Part shown: positions 1 to 8,760 of the stretch, one piece after another
How positions within the stretch are numbered: position 1 is the first letter of the stretch
Layout of the letters: the number at the start of each line of letters is the position of its first letter
Assembly (NCBI RefSeq): GCF_002896875.1
Contig: NZ_CP023278.1
Coordinates: forward strand, 2,294,001-2,358,000
DNA length: 64,000 nucleotides
Direction: 5' to 3'
Origin: Nostoc sp. CENA543
GTDB taxonomy: Bacteria; Cyanobacteriota; Cyanobacteriia; Cyanobacteriales; Nostocaceae
Notes under the pieces: generated by a model
Database searches by the model: none
The model's input: the letters and a program-made list of their open reading frames with translations, nothing else
What the model was told of the DNA's origin: nothing
Position numbers and translations under genes: made by a program

Positions 1-112
1 ATTCCAAATTAGCAGGCGATCGCTACATTGCATCTATACAAAATTTTACAAAGCAGTTTTTTGACTGTTGACTGTTAAGCATTAACAGTCAACGCGTCGC
101 ATTGTGACAAAT

Positions 113-1711
113 CTAAGCTTCTGGTGGTAAATCTACACTGTATAGAACTTGTCCAGCTAAATCACGTATTGATACGGTCATCACTTTGGTGACACCATTG
201 ATTTTAACCGCACCAAAGAATTGTAAACCTGCACTTGGGGGTCGATTTGCTCTTGTACCCAGGGGAAGGCTTTGGAAAATCAACTGTGGCCCAAAAGTAT
301 TTTCTAATTGGTTCGGCCCGAATGTCCCAGCGTGGAGAGGCCCGGCGACAAATTCCCAAAAAGGTCTGAAGTCTTGAAACTGCGCTTTATTGGGGTCGTA
401 ATAGTGGGCTGCTGCATAATGAACATCAGCAGTTATCCACACTACGTTTTTGATATTCTGCTGTTTGATAAACCGCAGTAAATCAGCAATTTCTAATTCT
501 CTCCCTAAAGGTATGCCGTTGTCAGCGTTAGCCCAAGCCTCAAAGTCTGTGCTACCATCCCGCACTATTAATCCTAGCGGCATATCACTGGAAATAACTT
601 TCCATGTAGCTTTAGATGTGAGCAGTTGACGTTTAATCCATTGTATTTGTTTGCTACCCAGCATATCAGTATCTGGGCCGGGTACTGGTTGATTATTGGG
701 AGTATTTCGTCCTCTATAGGTGCGTTCATCGAGCATGAAAATATCTAACAAAGGGCCATAATTAAAGGCGCGATAAATTCTCGCTTGCTCGGTGTTATTG
801 GTTGTATAGCCAATGGGCATATATTCTAAAAAGGCTTGTCTTGCTCTTTGCACTAGCAAGTTCACATCCTTAACTGCATAACGGGCATCAGTAAGGATTT
901 CCCCAGGGTACCAGTTATTAGTCACTTCGTGGTCGTCCCATTGTGCCAACATGGGAACTTCGGCGTTAAACCGCTTCACATTTTCATCTAGTAAGTTGTA
1001 TTGATAGTTCCCACGAAATTCTTTGAGTGTTTCTGCAACTTTCGATTTTTCTTCTGTGGTGATATTTTTCCAGATGCTACCATCATCTAGGGTTACTTGT
1101 GCAGAAATTGGGTTATCAGCGTAAATCGTATCACCGCAATGGACAAAAAAGTCGGGTTGGAGTTGGCGCATAGTTTCGTAAATTCTCATCCCGCCAAATT
1201 CAGGATTTATACCCCATCCTTGACCGGCGGTATCTCCACCCCAAACAAATAGTATGTCTCTATTGGTAATAGCGGGAGTGCGAAAGCTACCGTTTACAGG
1301 TTCACTATAGGTATCTTGATTTAAATCTTGGAACAGCACCCGATAAAAAATTTGTTGGTTGGGTGGTAGATTTCTTAAGTTTAATCTGGCTGTAAAGTCT
1401 GTGTTTCCTAAAGCTTGAGGCCCTAAAACACGCTGCACACTACTAAAAGAGGGGTTTGTGGAATATTCTACGATCATTCTGGAGGCGCGATCGCTCTTAC
1501 TCCAAATCACCACATTATTACTAGTAATATCCCCAGTCGCTACACCATAGGGTATTGTAGGACGCATTTTATCGGAGGTAATAATTGCTGGTGCTTGTCC
1601 AAAAACTGGAGATTTCGATAAAACATTTGTGGTGATAATTCCACCTGCTGTTACTGCTGAATTGAGCAAAAATCGGCGGCGATTTAGCTTTAAAGGATGA
1701 TGAGATTCCAT
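113..1711 (-). CDS. phoD: PhoD-like alkaline phosphatase, Tat-exported
   Basis: Calcium/iron-type phosphodiesterase-phosphomonoesterase of the PhoD family, expected to release phosphate from organic esters outside the cytoplasm. The protein (532 aa) begins with a twin-arginine signal: basic N-terminus, NRRRFLLN at residues 10-17, then a hydrophobic stretch. PhoD motifs seen in order are WGGDTAG, HCGDTIYAD, QWDDHEVTNNW and TADVHYAAAHYY, which supply the metal ligands. An upstream ATG-less extension is open for 23 more codons, but the ATG at 1711 places the Tat motif at the N-terminus as expected. It is divergent from the PEP-CTERM gene. A second, signal-less PhoD-like protein lies at 58162-60435. 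No PHO box was identified by eye. Family assignment is firm; substrate is inferred. Confidence 0.93.
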   Translation of the reverse strand: MESHHPLKLNRRRFLLNSAVTAGGIITTNVLSKSPVFGQAPAIITSDKMRPTIPYGVATGDITSNNVVIWSKSDRASRMIVEYSTNPSFSSVQRVLGPQALGNTDFTARLNLRNLPPNQQIFYRVLFQDLNQDTYSEPVNGSFRTPAITNRDILFVWGGDTAGQGWGINPEFGGMRIYETMRQLQPDFFVHCGDTIYADNPISAQVTLDDGSIWKNITTEEKSKVAETLKEFRGNYQYNLLDENVKRFNAEVPMLAQWDDHEVTNNWYPGEILTDARYAVKDVNLLVQRARQAFLEYMPIGYTTNNTEQARIYRAFNYGPLLDIFMLDERTYRGRNTPNNQPVPGPDTDMLGSKQIQWIKRQLLTSKATWKVISSDMPLGLIVRDGSTDFEAWANADNGIPLGRELEIADLLRFIKQQNIKNVVWITADVHYAAAHYYDPNKAQFQDFRPFWEFVAGPLHAGTFGPNQLENTFGPQLIFQSLPLGTRANRPPSAGLQFFGAVKINGVTKVMTVSIRDLAGQVLYSVDLPPEA

Positions 1712-2048
1712 ACTAATTAATAGAATATCCAGCGAACGTTTGACAGGATCAGTGTTTACCACACGCTGTGATGGCAACAAGTAAAGATAGAGTTATCTAG
1801 TGGTTAATAAAAATTACTTTAGAATACTTTATATAATTTAATATCTCTGCTAATAATATCATTTTACCTGCTATTAAATTTTGCTTAAACTAGCTGCCAA
1901 AAAATACGACTAAATCTAAACATCTGTGCTGACACCACCAGTAAAAAAAAACAGTATTTTTCGTAAATTTATTGAGGAAAAACAACCGTTTTACTTCTGC
2001 ACCCGATGTTGACAAATTTAACCAAAATTTAATTTGAAGGTAACTGAG
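1712..2048. other. divergent intergenic region, no gene seen
   Basis: AT-rich spacer between the divergent phoD-like and PEP-CTERM genes. It must hold both promoters but I cannot point to convincing -35/-10 pairs. It contains a run of nine A's near 1945. No open frame of note. Confidence 0.5.
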
Positions 2049-2588
2049 ATGAAATTGTGGAAAAATTTAGTTTTAGCTACTGCTAGCCTGGCTGTAGGGC
2101 TTTCTGCTGTTAATATTGAAACCGCATCTGCGGCGATTGTGAACTATGCTTTCACTGTTGAAAGTTCTATCAAAACTGGTAAAGGATTTTTTAGTTTTGA
2201 TGATGAAACTTTCAGCGATAGTATTTTTCCAGGAACAGTAGTTAAGTCCTTATCTTTCCAATTTGACGGCGACATTAATGTTTACACAGAACAAGATGAT
2301 ATTGCCTATCCTGATTTTCCTATGGTATATTTAGTGTCTTCTAGCAATGGTAAGCCATCTGTAGAATTAAGTTATTTCTTCTTTGATAAAACTAATCCGG
2401 CTGAATTTTATTATGAAATTGTGGGAGAAGATTTGACAATTTTAGATGCTAATTTTCAAAATACTGAAATTGGTTTTGGTAAGGTAACTTATACAAAAGT
2501 ACCTGAACCTGCTACTGTGTTTGGTGCTGTCGTTGTTCTAGGTACTAGTTTGATTATCAATAAAAAATCAAGATTGCTCAAACAATAA
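2049..2588 (+). CDS. PEP-CTERM sorting domain protein
   Basis: Exported protein of unknown function, 179 aa. It has an N-terminal signal peptide (MKLWKN, hydrophobic core, cleavage probably after ASA near residue 28) and a C-terminal PEP-CTERM tail: VPEPAT, a hydrophobic helix and a basic end (KKSRLLKQ). PEP-CTERM proteins are handled by an exosortase/EpsH system in other bacteria; no exosortase is in this window. The start chosen is ATG 2049, preceded by AAGGTAACTGAG as ribosome-binding site, rather than the in-frame TTG at 2034 that overlaps it. The mature part is rich in acidic and aromatic residues and matches no enzyme motif I recognise. Confidence 0.85.
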   Translation: MKLWKNLVLATASLAVGLSAVNIETASAAIVNYAFTVESSIKTGKGFFSFDDETFSDSIFPGTVVKSLSFQFDGDINVYTEQDDIAYPDFPMVYLVSSSNGKPSVELSYFFFDKTNPAEFYYEIVGEDLTILDANFQNTEIGFGKVTYTKVPEPATVFGAVVVLGTSLIINKKSRLLKQ

Positions 2589-2616
2589 ACGTTTAATTTT
2601 GTGGTCAACTCGCAAA

Positions 2617-2653
2617 CTAGATCCCCGACTTCTTTGAGAAGTCGGGGATCTAG
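2617..2653. repeat. perfect palindromic hairpin between convergent genes
   Basis: A 17-bp perfect inverted repeat (CTAGATCCCCGACTTCT and its complement) around a TTG loop. It sits between the convergent PEP-CTERM and FkbM genes and could terminate both transcripts, but no T tract follows on either strand, so it may instead be an interspersed palindrome. Confidence 0.6.
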
Positions 2654-2712
2654 ACACCGCAAATTTGTTAATAGAAGATATGCCAGCAGGGTTGATGATA
2701 GCTATTGAAAGA

Positions 2713-3447
2713 TTAGCGAATAAATAATAATTCGTTGACATAGCGTTTTTTAGGATCAAGATAAAAACCTTGATCAGCTAATTTACTCTCCACGAATTTA
2801 GTTTTTTCTGATCCTAGAATATGGGAATGCAGTTCAATACATATTTTGCGTACATTGTGTAAATTGGCATATTTAAATAATTCATATTCACCACCTTCAA
2901 TATCGAGAATCAGAAAAGTTGGGTCAATTATTTGCATCTCTTGATTGAAGCTAATTACAGGGACTTGAATCTTTTGATCATCAGGTTTGCGTTGAATAGT
3001 TGAAGAAGACCAAAAGCTTTTAGCAACATAAAAATCTTGCATTCCTGGAGTTTCACCTAACAAGCAATTATGGAAATGGGGATTGACATTATTTACCGCA
3101 AAAGTCTGTCGGATAAAAGGTTCTAAGGCTGGATTTGCTTCATAGGTAAATACATTATCCGAACCTAATTTTTGCGCGCAGTAACTGGCCAATAAACCTA
3201 AACCAGTTCCCAGTTCCATGACTCGATCATGTTTTTCTAAATTGGCTTGAATGATTTTTAACTCAGACGCTTCATAATAACCGGCATAGAGGGCTTCTAG
3301 TGGCCCTCGACTGATGTTGGGTGGAATAGGCAACTTAATACCAGCAATTTCCACAATCTGTGGTTTGGTAAATTCTCTGATTTTGAGCCTTAACTGACCA
3401 GCTAACCTGTTGATTCGATACTCTACTTTTTGCATGGATGAATACAT
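2713..3447 (-). CDS. FkbM family methyltransferase
   Basis: SAM-dependent O-methyltransferase of the FkbM type, 244 aa, probably acting on a sugar, polyketide or other small molecule. The SAM-binding motif I is VMELGTGLGLLASYC near residues 76-90, followed by an acidic residue ending strand 2 (TYEANP). The family motif LILDIEGGEYELF lies near residues 177-189. No signal peptide or membrane segment. The start at 3447 is chosen; an in-frame Met four residues later (3435) is an alternative. It is flanked by the AI-2E permease on the same strand, but gene spacing gives no clear operon. Substrate unknown. Confidence 0.85.
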   Translation of the reverse strand: MYSSMQKVEYRINRLAGQLRLKIREFTKPQIVEIAGIKLPIPPNISRGPLEALYAGYYEASELKIIQANLEKHDRVMELGTGLGLLASYCAQKLGSDNVFTYEANPALEPFIRQTFAVNNVNPHFHNCLLGETPGMQDFYVAKSFWSSSTIQRKPDDQKIQVPVISFNQEMQIIDPTFLILDIEGGEYELFKYANLHNVRKICIELHSHILGSEKTKFVESKLADQGFYLDPKKRYVNELLFIR

Positions 3448-3501
3448 AAGATTTGTATCTAGTAAAAGGGTAAAATGTCTGTCCTCAGTCTGGCGTAGCT
3501 C

Positions 3502-4602
3502 TTATTTATGGGTGATGACTACTTCACCTGTAACTTTTGCTGAATCTGATGATACGTTATCTGCTTGCTCAAATTCTCCAGTCCGCCATGAATCAGTTAT
3601 ATCTTTAATAAAACTAGCTGTGGGGATAGCCACTAATAAACCTAAAACGCCGCCTAATTTCGCACCTAATAGTAAAGAAACTACAACCCAAACCGGATTT
3701 AAGCCAGTCAAGTTACCGAGAATTCGAGGTGCAACAAAGTTAGAGTTAATTTGGTCAATAGCTACAGCTACTCCCAAAACTTCCACGCCTAGCCAAAAGT
3801 TTTCTAAAGCAACCAATAAACTAACAATAGTAATCCCGATACCTGTACCAAAGGGAAATAGGGAGAAAAAACCGATACCAATACCGAATAATAACGCTAG
3901 AGGAATTCGCAAAGCGACGAACGCCAAAGTGACTGTTACCGCTAATATTGCGCCTAACGTTGCCTGACCAATAAAGTAATTATGGAAATCCTCCCGCAGT
4001 AGTTGGCGGACTTTCACACCGATGTTTGTAGGAAACCACTGGTAGAGACCATCCCACAAGCGATCGCCATTTAATACCATATAAATAGTCAGCACTACCG
4101 TCAGCAGCACATTTACCACCACACCGATAGTATCGAACGCCAAACCCAAAATTTTGCCAGTGACAGCCTGTAATTGATTAGACAATCTTTCTATCAGTTG
4201 TGTGAATAAACTACTCAAATTTACAGGTAAAGTTTGGGTAGCAATCCAATTTTGGAAAGCGTCAAGCTGTTGTGAGCCAGAATCAATCCAATTAGGCAAA
4301 ATATTCACTAATTCATTGAGCTGTTCAATAATCAGTGGAACTAAAGTCAGACCTAAAGCCACTAAAATCACCACAGCCAACAATAACACCCCACCAATCG
4401 CCAAGTTACGTTTCACCCCACGGCTTTGAAAAAATTGGATGGGATAATCTAAAACAAAAGCCAGCAGTACAGCCGATGCAAAAACACTCACCAAGGGTTG
4501 AAAATACTGCACAACCTGAAGTAATAACCAACCGTTAAGAATCACAACAGGAAACGCCAGCCCCACAGTTAACCATCGTGGCAATTTATTTAATGATTGC
4601 AT
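3502..4602 (-). CDS. AI-2E family transporter (PerM-like permease)
   Basis: Polytopic inner-membrane protein of the AI-2E/PerM (UPF0118) family, 366 aa from the chosen start. About seven to eight hydrophobic segments are visible, with the family's soluble insertion after the first pair (LVNILPNWIDSGSQQLDAFQNW region) and a C-terminal cluster of glycine-rich helices ending in VAIPTASFIKDI. Family members export autoinducer-like or other small molecules or act as sodium/proton antiporters; the substrate here is unknown. The ATG at 4602 is preferred over 4620 because TGGAGTCACC precedes it as a ribosome-binding site. The C-terminal tail after the last helix is acidic. Confidence 0.88.
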   Translation of the reverse strand: MQSLNKLPRWLTVGLAFPVVILNGWLLLQVVQYFQPLVSVFASAVLLAFVLDYPIQFFQSRGVKRNLAIGGVLLLAVVILVALGLTLVPLIIEQLNELVNILPNWIDSGSQQLDAFQNWIATQTLPVNLSSLFTQLIERLSNQLQAVTGKILGLAFDTIGVVVNVLLTVVLTIYMVLNGDRLWDGLYQWFPTNIGVKVRQLLREDFHNYFIGQATLGAILAVTVTLAFVALRIPLALLFGIGIGFFSLFPFGTGIGITIVSLLVALENFWLGVEVLGVAVAIDQINSNFVAPRILGNLTGLNPVWVVVSLLLGAKLGGVLGLLVAIPTASFIKDITDSWRTGEFEQADNVSSDSAKVTGEVVITHK

Positions 4603-4710
4603 TGAATGGTGACTCCACATGAACTATAACTTTATTTTGCCTGCTCGATGGTAATTGGGCATGGAGCATCGGGAAGACGAGGGAAAGCAGGGTAAGGAAG
4701 AGTAGTGAGT

Positions 4711-4750
4711 GCTGTTAGCGGAAGCGGGGCGTTTAGCCCGTGCTGAGTAA
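4711..4750. repeat. interspersed repeat R1, copy 1
   Basis: GCTGTTAGCGGAAGCGGGGC followed by GTTTAGCCCGTGCTGAGT. Near-identical copies lie at 7960-8000 and 15822-15860. GGGC-GTTTA-GCCC can form a small hairpin. The repeat runs directly into the heptamer tract that follows. Confidence 0.75.
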
Positions 4751-4827
4751 TGAGTAATGAGTAATGAGTAATGAGTTGTGACTAATGACTAATGACTAAT
4801 GACTATTGACTATTGACTAATGACTAT
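4743..4827. repeat. heptamer short tandem repeats
   Basis: Tandem GAGTAAT units followed by GACTAAT/GACTATT units, about 85 bp, ending just downstream of the Nudix gene stop. This is the class of short tandemly repeated sequence known from heterocystous cyanobacteria. Confidence 0.9.
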
Positions 4828-5249
4828 TTCCCCATAAAGTCTAATAAAATTTTCTGGACTACAGACCCTAGAGGTTTTACTTCACCTAGATTTTGAGAAT
4901 AAGCTTTACCTGCGTGAATATCTTCTGGTGTTACTAAAGCCATATCCGCCCCTTCATTTAACTCTAGCTGATGCAATTCCACTAGCAAAGGCGCATGAAA
5001 AACATGACGGACAACTGTCTCACTAGGATAACAACCAAATTCAGAGAATGAGGGGAGTTTGTAAGCGATTTCTTCTAAAATTTCTCTTTGTACCGCTTCT
5101 GCTGGTGTTTCTCCTGGTTCGATGTGACCACCAAACAACGCCCAGTGACCAGGATAGGGAATATTCGGAATATCATCCCGCAGCTGCATTAAAAATTTAT
5201 TGTCTCGATAAAGAATAGCGATCGCTACATGGACTTGTTCGTTATTCAT
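4824..5249 (-). CDS. Nudix hydrolase
   Basis: Pyrophosphohydrolase of 141 aa that would cleave a nucleoside diphosphate linked to another moiety. The Nudix box is complete at residues 41-63: GHIEPGETPAEAVQREILEE, matching G-x5-E-x7-R-E-x2-E-E, and would bind the catalytic Mg2+. N-terminal beta strands (VHVAIAILYRDNKFLMQLR) match the fold. No targeting signal. The start ATG at 5249 gives the usual length for a single-domain Nudix protein. It is followed by, and possibly co-transcribed with, nothing obvious; the upstream lipoprotein gene is on the same strand 31 bp away. Substrate not predictable. Confidence 0.92.
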   Translation of the reverse strand: MNNEQVHVAIAILYRDNKFLMQLRDDIPNIPYPGHWALFGGHIEPGETPAEAVQREILEEIAYKLPSFSEFGCYPSETVVRHVFHAPLLVELHQLELNEGADMALVTPEDIHAGKAYSQNLGEVKPLGSVVQKILLDFMGK

Positions 5250-5280
5250 AAAACTTTATAGAAAATCTATGTCATCAATA

Positions 5281-5652
5281 TTACTCCTCTTCTAAATAAA
5301 CTTCCCCAAATTCCTGATTAGCTATAGGAATGCTTTGGTATAGTATTTTGCCCCTCATCACAAATGATTCCCCCTCTTTGACGTTATTTTGATTAGTCAC
5401 AATCCAGATTTTGCCCGTGGAATCATTAATTAAATATGCTTGACGTTGTAATAAGGGGACTTTTCTTTCTACCTTCCCTTGGACATAAACAGTACCAAGT
5501 TTTTCTCGCTTTGCTTGAATTGTCTTGATTTCTGTGACATTACTCCCAAAACCAAATTTATTACCTTGTAAGTTAGACGAGTTTAAAGAACCACACCCAC
5601 AAAGCAGCAGCATCAAAAGTAAGCTAATACCAATTTTTAGTTTGTAATTCAT
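5281..5652 (-). CDS. small lipoprotein of unknown function
   Basis: 123-aa predicted lipoprotein. Residues 1-19 form a lipoprotein signal peptide with lipobox LLLCGC, Cys19 or nearby being the acylation site. The mature part contains a stretch (TVYVQGKVERKVPLLQRQAY through EVYLEEE) with the alternating pattern of an OB-fold-like beta barrel, as in other small bacterial OB-fold periplasmic proteins; this is an inference from pattern only. It lies upstream of the Nudix gene on the same strand with a 31-bp gap, so the two may be co-transcribed. Function unknown. Confidence 0.75.
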   Translation of the reverse strand: MNYKLKIGISLLLMLLLCGCGSLNSSNLQGNKFGFGSNVTEIKTIQAKREKLGTVYVQGKVERKVPLLQRQAYLINDSTGKIWIVTNQNNVKEGESFVMRGKILYQSIPIANQEFGEVYLEEE

Positions 5653-5665
5653 AATTCCAATTCAA

Positions 5666-5727
5666 CAATCAGTCAATGGTCAATAGTCAATAGTCAACAG
5701 TCAACAGTCAGCAGTCAACAGTCAACC
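5666..5727. repeat. AGTCAAT/AGTCAAC short tandem repeats
   Basis: About nine tandem heptamers (AGTCAAT, AGTCAAC, AGTCAGC) in the region upstream of the lipoprotein gene. Confidence 0.85.
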
Positions 5728-5837
5728 ACCACTCAGTTTTTCTTCTCCCAACTCCAAAATCCCTAATTCTCCATCCTTGATATGAGAAGATAGACAATCG
5801 GACAGCAACGCCATAATAATCTACAAACAAGAGTTCT

Positions 5838-5911
5838 TGACTAATGACTAATGACTAATGACTAATGACTAATGACTAATGACTAATGACTATTGACTAT
5901 TGACTATTGAC
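5838..5911. repeat. GACTAAT/GACTATT short tandem repeats upstream of folD
   Basis: About ten tandem TGACTAA/TGACTAT heptamers ending 19 bp before the folD ATG. An in-frame TTG at 5900 falls inside this tract and makes the open frame look longer than the gene. Confidence 0.9.
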
Positions 5912-5929
5912 CAAACTTTAGGAATTCCT

Positions 5930-6829
5930 ATGGAAACCAAAATTGCCCAAACTTTAGACGGAAAAGCTTTAGCGGAAAAAATCCAAGCAGAATTAGCTGA
6001 CCAAATTAAGGAATTACAAACTGAAATCGGTCGTCCTCCAGGGTTAGCAGTGCTGATGGTGGGAGATAACCCAGCTTCTGCGGCTTATGTGCGAAATAAG
6101 GAAAAATCTTGCGCTAAGGTGGGTATTGCTTCTTTTGGTAAGCATTTCCCCAAAGAAACCACCCAAGAAGAGTTAGAAGCGGTGATTGCTGCACTCAATG
6201 AAGATGAACAAGTTGATGGTATTCTTGTGCAGTTACCTCTACCAGAACATTTAGATTCTGTCAAGTTATTGCATCAAATTGCCCCAGATAAAGACGCTGA
6301 CGGACTGCATCCAGTGAATTTAGGGCGACTAGTGAGAGAAGAAGCAGGGTTACGCAGTTGCACCCCCGCAGGAGTAATGCGGTTATTGGCAGAATATCAC
6401 ATCCCCTTAGCTGGAAAAAATGCCGTAGTTATAGGACGCAGCATTTTAGTAGGTAAACCTATGGCCTTGATGCTCTTGGCAGCTGATGCTACGGTGACTG
6501 TAGCTCACTCGCGATCGCAAGACCTCCCCAGTATCACCAAAAACGCTGACATTCTCGTTGTAGCCGCAGGTATCCCCGGATTAATTACTGCTGACATGGT
6601 GAAACCTGGTGCTGTTGTGGTAGATGTGGGGATAAATCGCATCACTGATCATAGCGGCAAAAGTCGCTTAGTTGGTGATGTGGAATTTGCCGCGATCGCT
6701 AATGTCGCGTCCTATCTCACTCCCGTTCCTGGCGGTGTCGGCCCCATGACCGTAGCTCTGCTGTTAGAAAATACATTCGTCAGCTATTTGAAAGCAGCAA
6801 AGGAGAAAGGAATCTTAATTGATAAATGA
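5930..6829 (+). CDS. folD: bifunctional methylenetetrahydrofolate dehydrogenase/cyclohydrolase
   Basis: Converts 5,10-methylene-THF to 10-formyl-THF through methenyl-THF using NADP+, supplying one-carbon units for purines and formyl-methionine. 299 aa, normal for FolD. Motifs seen: [16 protein letters not shown] (catalytic Tyr and Lys region), [29 protein letters not shown], the Rossmann element [11 protein letters not shown] and the C-terminal [21 protein letters not shown] 5930 is chosen, with TTTAGGAATTCCT as ribosome-binding site; a TTG 30 bp upstream lies in repeat DNA. It is followed 148 bp later by crtE on the same strand, an order I recall from other Nostocales. Confidence 0.97.
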   Translation: METKIAQTLDGKALAEKIQAELADQIKELQTEIGRPPGLAVLMVGDNPASAAYVRNKEKSCAKVGIASFGKHFPKETTQEELEAVIAALNEDEQVDGILVQLPLPEHLDSVKLLHQIAPDKDADGLHPVNLGRLVREEAGLRSCTPAGVMRLLAEYHIPLAGKNAVVIGRSILVGKPMALMLLAADATVTVAHSRSQDLPSITKNADILVVAAGIPGLITADMVKPGAVVVDVGINRITDHSGKSRLVGDVEFAAIANVASYLTPVPGGVGPMTVALLLENTFVSYLKAAKEKGILIDK

Positions 6830-6977
6830 AAAATTATGAAAATTAACATAACTCATCATTTATCATTTAACTTCCATAATTACTCAAGTATTAGTTAATC
6901 TTTTCGCTCCAGAGCATCTTAAAATTGTGACGTGTACGACAAACAGCCAAAAGCCAAAAATTTAAGGAATTATAAGG

Positions 6978-7907
6978 ATGGTAGCAGCTGATAACCTTCA
7001 GAAGATGCCAGAAACAGCCTCATTTAACCTAGCCGCTTATCTACAAGAACGCAAAAAACTTTGTGAAGCTGCTCTAGATGAGTCTCTTCCTGTGGTTTAT
7101 CCAGAAAAAATTTATGAATCAATGCGCTACTCGCTATTAGCTGGAGGTAAGCGTCTGCGTCCCATTCTGTGCCTAGCTACCTGCGAAATGATAGGCGGGA
7201 CAATTGAAATGGCTATGCCTACAGCTTGTGCAGTCGAAATGATTCATACCATGTCATTGATTCATGATGACCTGCCAGCAATGGATAATGACGATTACCG
7301 TCGTGGCAGACTCACCAATCACAAAGTTTATGGTGAAGACATTGCCATTCTATCTGGCGATGGCTTACTGGCTTATGCTTTTGAATTGGTTGCCCTTCGC
7401 ACACCTGAAAGTGTAGCCAGAGAAAGGGTATTACAGGTAATTGTCCATCTAGGGCGAGCATCAGGGGCTGCTGGCTTAGTTGGTGGACAAGTAGTAGATT
7501 TAGAATCTGAAGGTAAATCTGATATTCCCTTAGAAACCCTCAACTTCATCCATAACCACAAAACAGCAGCCCTGCTAGAAGCCTGCGTTGTCTGTGGTGG
7601 AATTCTCGCTGGCGCATCACCAGAAGATGTGCAAAGACTCTCACGCTACGCCCAAAATATCGGACTAGCATTCCAAATTATTGATGATATTCTCGATATC
7701 ACTTCTACCCAAGAGCAATTAGGTAAAACCGCAGGTAAAGACCTTGTAGCCCAAAAAGTTACTTATCCTAGTCTGTGGGGTATCGAAAAATCCCGTGCCA
7801 AAGCCCAAGAATTGATTGAATCAGCCTGTGCAGAACTAGAACCATTTGGGGAATCAGCACAGCCACTCAAAGCTCTGGCTCAGTTTATCACCAGCCGCAA
7901 TCATTAA
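6978..7907 (+). CDS. crtE: geranylgeranyl diphosphate synthase
   Basis: Short-chain trans-prenyltransferase (309 aa) that builds GGPP/FPP from IPP and DMAPP for carotenoids, phytyl chains and quinones. Substrate-binding GGKRLRP is at residues 56-62. The first aspartate-rich motif DDLPAMD is at 97-103, the second DDILD at 236-240, and [10 protein letters not shown] lies between. The spacing and the two-residue insertion in the first motif fit bacterial/plant-type GGPP or FPP synthases; product length cannot be decided from motifs alone. ATG 6978 is preceded by AAGGAATTATAAGG. It sits between folD and the DUF212 gene, all on the plus strand. Confidence 0.95.
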   Translation: MVAADNLQKMPETASFNLAAYLQERKKLCEAALDESLPVVYPEKIYESMRYSLLAGGKRLRPILCLATCEMIGGTIEMAMPTACAVEMIHTMSLIHDDLPAMDNDDYRRGRLTNHKVYGEDIAILSGDGLLAYAFELVALRTPESVARERVLQVIVHLGRASGAAGLVGGQVVDLESEGKSDIPLETLNFIHNHKTAALLEACVVCGGILAGASPEDVQRLSRYAQNIGLAFQIIDDILDITSTQEQLGKTAGKDLVAQKVTYPSLWGIEKSRAKAQELIESACAELEPFGESAQPLKALAQFITSRNH

Positions 7908-7959
7908 GATTTGTATCTGGAAAAATTCAAAATCAATAGTGAAGTGCTAAGTGCTGGGT

Positions 7960-8000
7960 GCTGTTAGCGGAAGCGCGGCGTTTAGCCGGTGCTGAGTAAT
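7960..8000. repeat. interspersed repeat R1, copy 2
   Basis: GCTGTTAGCGGAAGCGCGGC then GTTTAGCCGGTGCTGAGT, differing from copy 1 by compensating changes in the hairpin arms (GCGC/CCGG against GGGC/GCCC region). Confidence 0.75.
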
Positions 8001-8029
8001 CAATTTTTGAATTTTGAATTTTGAATTTT

Positions 8030-8056
8030 GTAGGCGCAAGCCTACCCGTAAGGGTA
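8030..8056. repeat. two interlocked GNRA-loop hairpins
   Basis: GTAGGC-GCAA-GCCTAC (8030-8045) and TACCC-GTAA-GGGTA (8043-8056) overlap by three bases. Both would form RNA hairpins with GNRA tetraloops. They are flanked by TTGAATTT tandem repeats between crtE and the DUF212 gene. Confidence 0.7.
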
Positions 8057-8154
8057 TTTTGAATTGAAGAGTAGCGACAGTGGCTTTTGGGTTGCATCTC
8101 AATCTCAAACCAACACTAACTACTGCTAACTTTGACTAACCGAACCAAAAGACC

Positions 8155-8622
8155 ATGCAGGACATAGGCGAAATTTTAGACAACCGGGTGCTACTGGTTG
8201 CCCTAGTAGCTTGTTTTTTAGCTCAAGCATTGAAGTTAGTAATTGAGCTAGTTCAACACCGCAAACTGAATGTCCGCGTTTTAGTAACGACTGGAGGTAT
8301 GCCCAGCGCGCATTCAGCCTTGGTGACAGCTTTGGCAACCGGTGTAGGACAAACCCTGGGTTGGGCATCGCCTGACTTTGCCTTAGCCACAGTTTTTGCC
8401 ATTATTGTCATGTATGATGCCGCAGGGGTGCGTCAAGCCGCAGGCAAACAAGCCCGCATCCTCAATCAAATGATTGATGAACTCTTCCATGAAAAACCAG
8501 ACTTCAGCCAAGACCGCCTCAAAGAATTGCTAGGACACACACCTGTACAAGTCATAGCAGGTTCAGCTCTAGGCATCACAATTTCTTTATTGGCTAGGTC
8601 TTTATTAGTGATTAATCGGTAG
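8155..8622 (+). CDS. divergent PAP2 family membrane protein (DUF212)
   Basis: 155-aa membrane protein related to the phosphatidic acid phosphatase/vanadium haloperoxidase superfamily (DUF212). Conserved elements visible are the N-terminal helix, GGMPSAHSALVTALATGVG at residues 47-65 (the PSAH phosphatase-like motif), and VMYDAAGVRQAAGKQA, then a final hydrophobic helix. About four membrane segments. The family's reaction is not established; a lipid- or prenyl-diphosphate phosphatase role is plausible because crtE lies just upstream on the same strand, but 247 bp of repeat-rich DNA separates them. Confidence 0.9.
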   Translation: MQDIGEILDNRVLLVALVACFLAQALKLVIELVQHRKLNVRVLVTTGGMPSAHSALVTALATGVGQTLGWASPDFALATVFAIIVMYDAAGVRQAAGKQARILNQMIDELFHEKPDFSQDRLKELLGHTPVQVIAGSALGITISLLARSLLVINR

Positions 8623-8637
8623 TTAATGGTTGATAGA

Positions 8638-8758
8638 CAGGAGACAGAAGAGGCAGGGGGGCAGGAACAAGAGGCAGGGGGGCAGGGGGCAGGGAGCAGG
8701 GGGAGAAAAAACAATGCCCAATGCCCAATTCCCCATGCCCAACTACCAATGCCCAATA
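8638..8758. repeat. G-rich and TGCCCAA-type simple repeats
   Basis: GGCAGGGGG-type units (8650-8706) followed by ATGCCCA/ATTCCCC units (8713-8757) between two convergent genes. Open frames through this tract on both strands are low-complexity artefacts. Confidence 0.85.
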
Positions 8759-8760
8759 AC

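Noticed and set aside
3410-3967. 185-codon plus-strand frame
   Set aside because: Lies antisense to the FkbM start and most of the AI-2E permease; composition is basic and irregular.
4743-4827. CRISPR array
   Set aside because: Heptamers are contiguous without spacers; the same holds for the other simple-repeat tracts.
8126-8368. 80-codon minus-strand frame
   Set aside because: Antisense to the DUF212 membrane protein, with no independent support.
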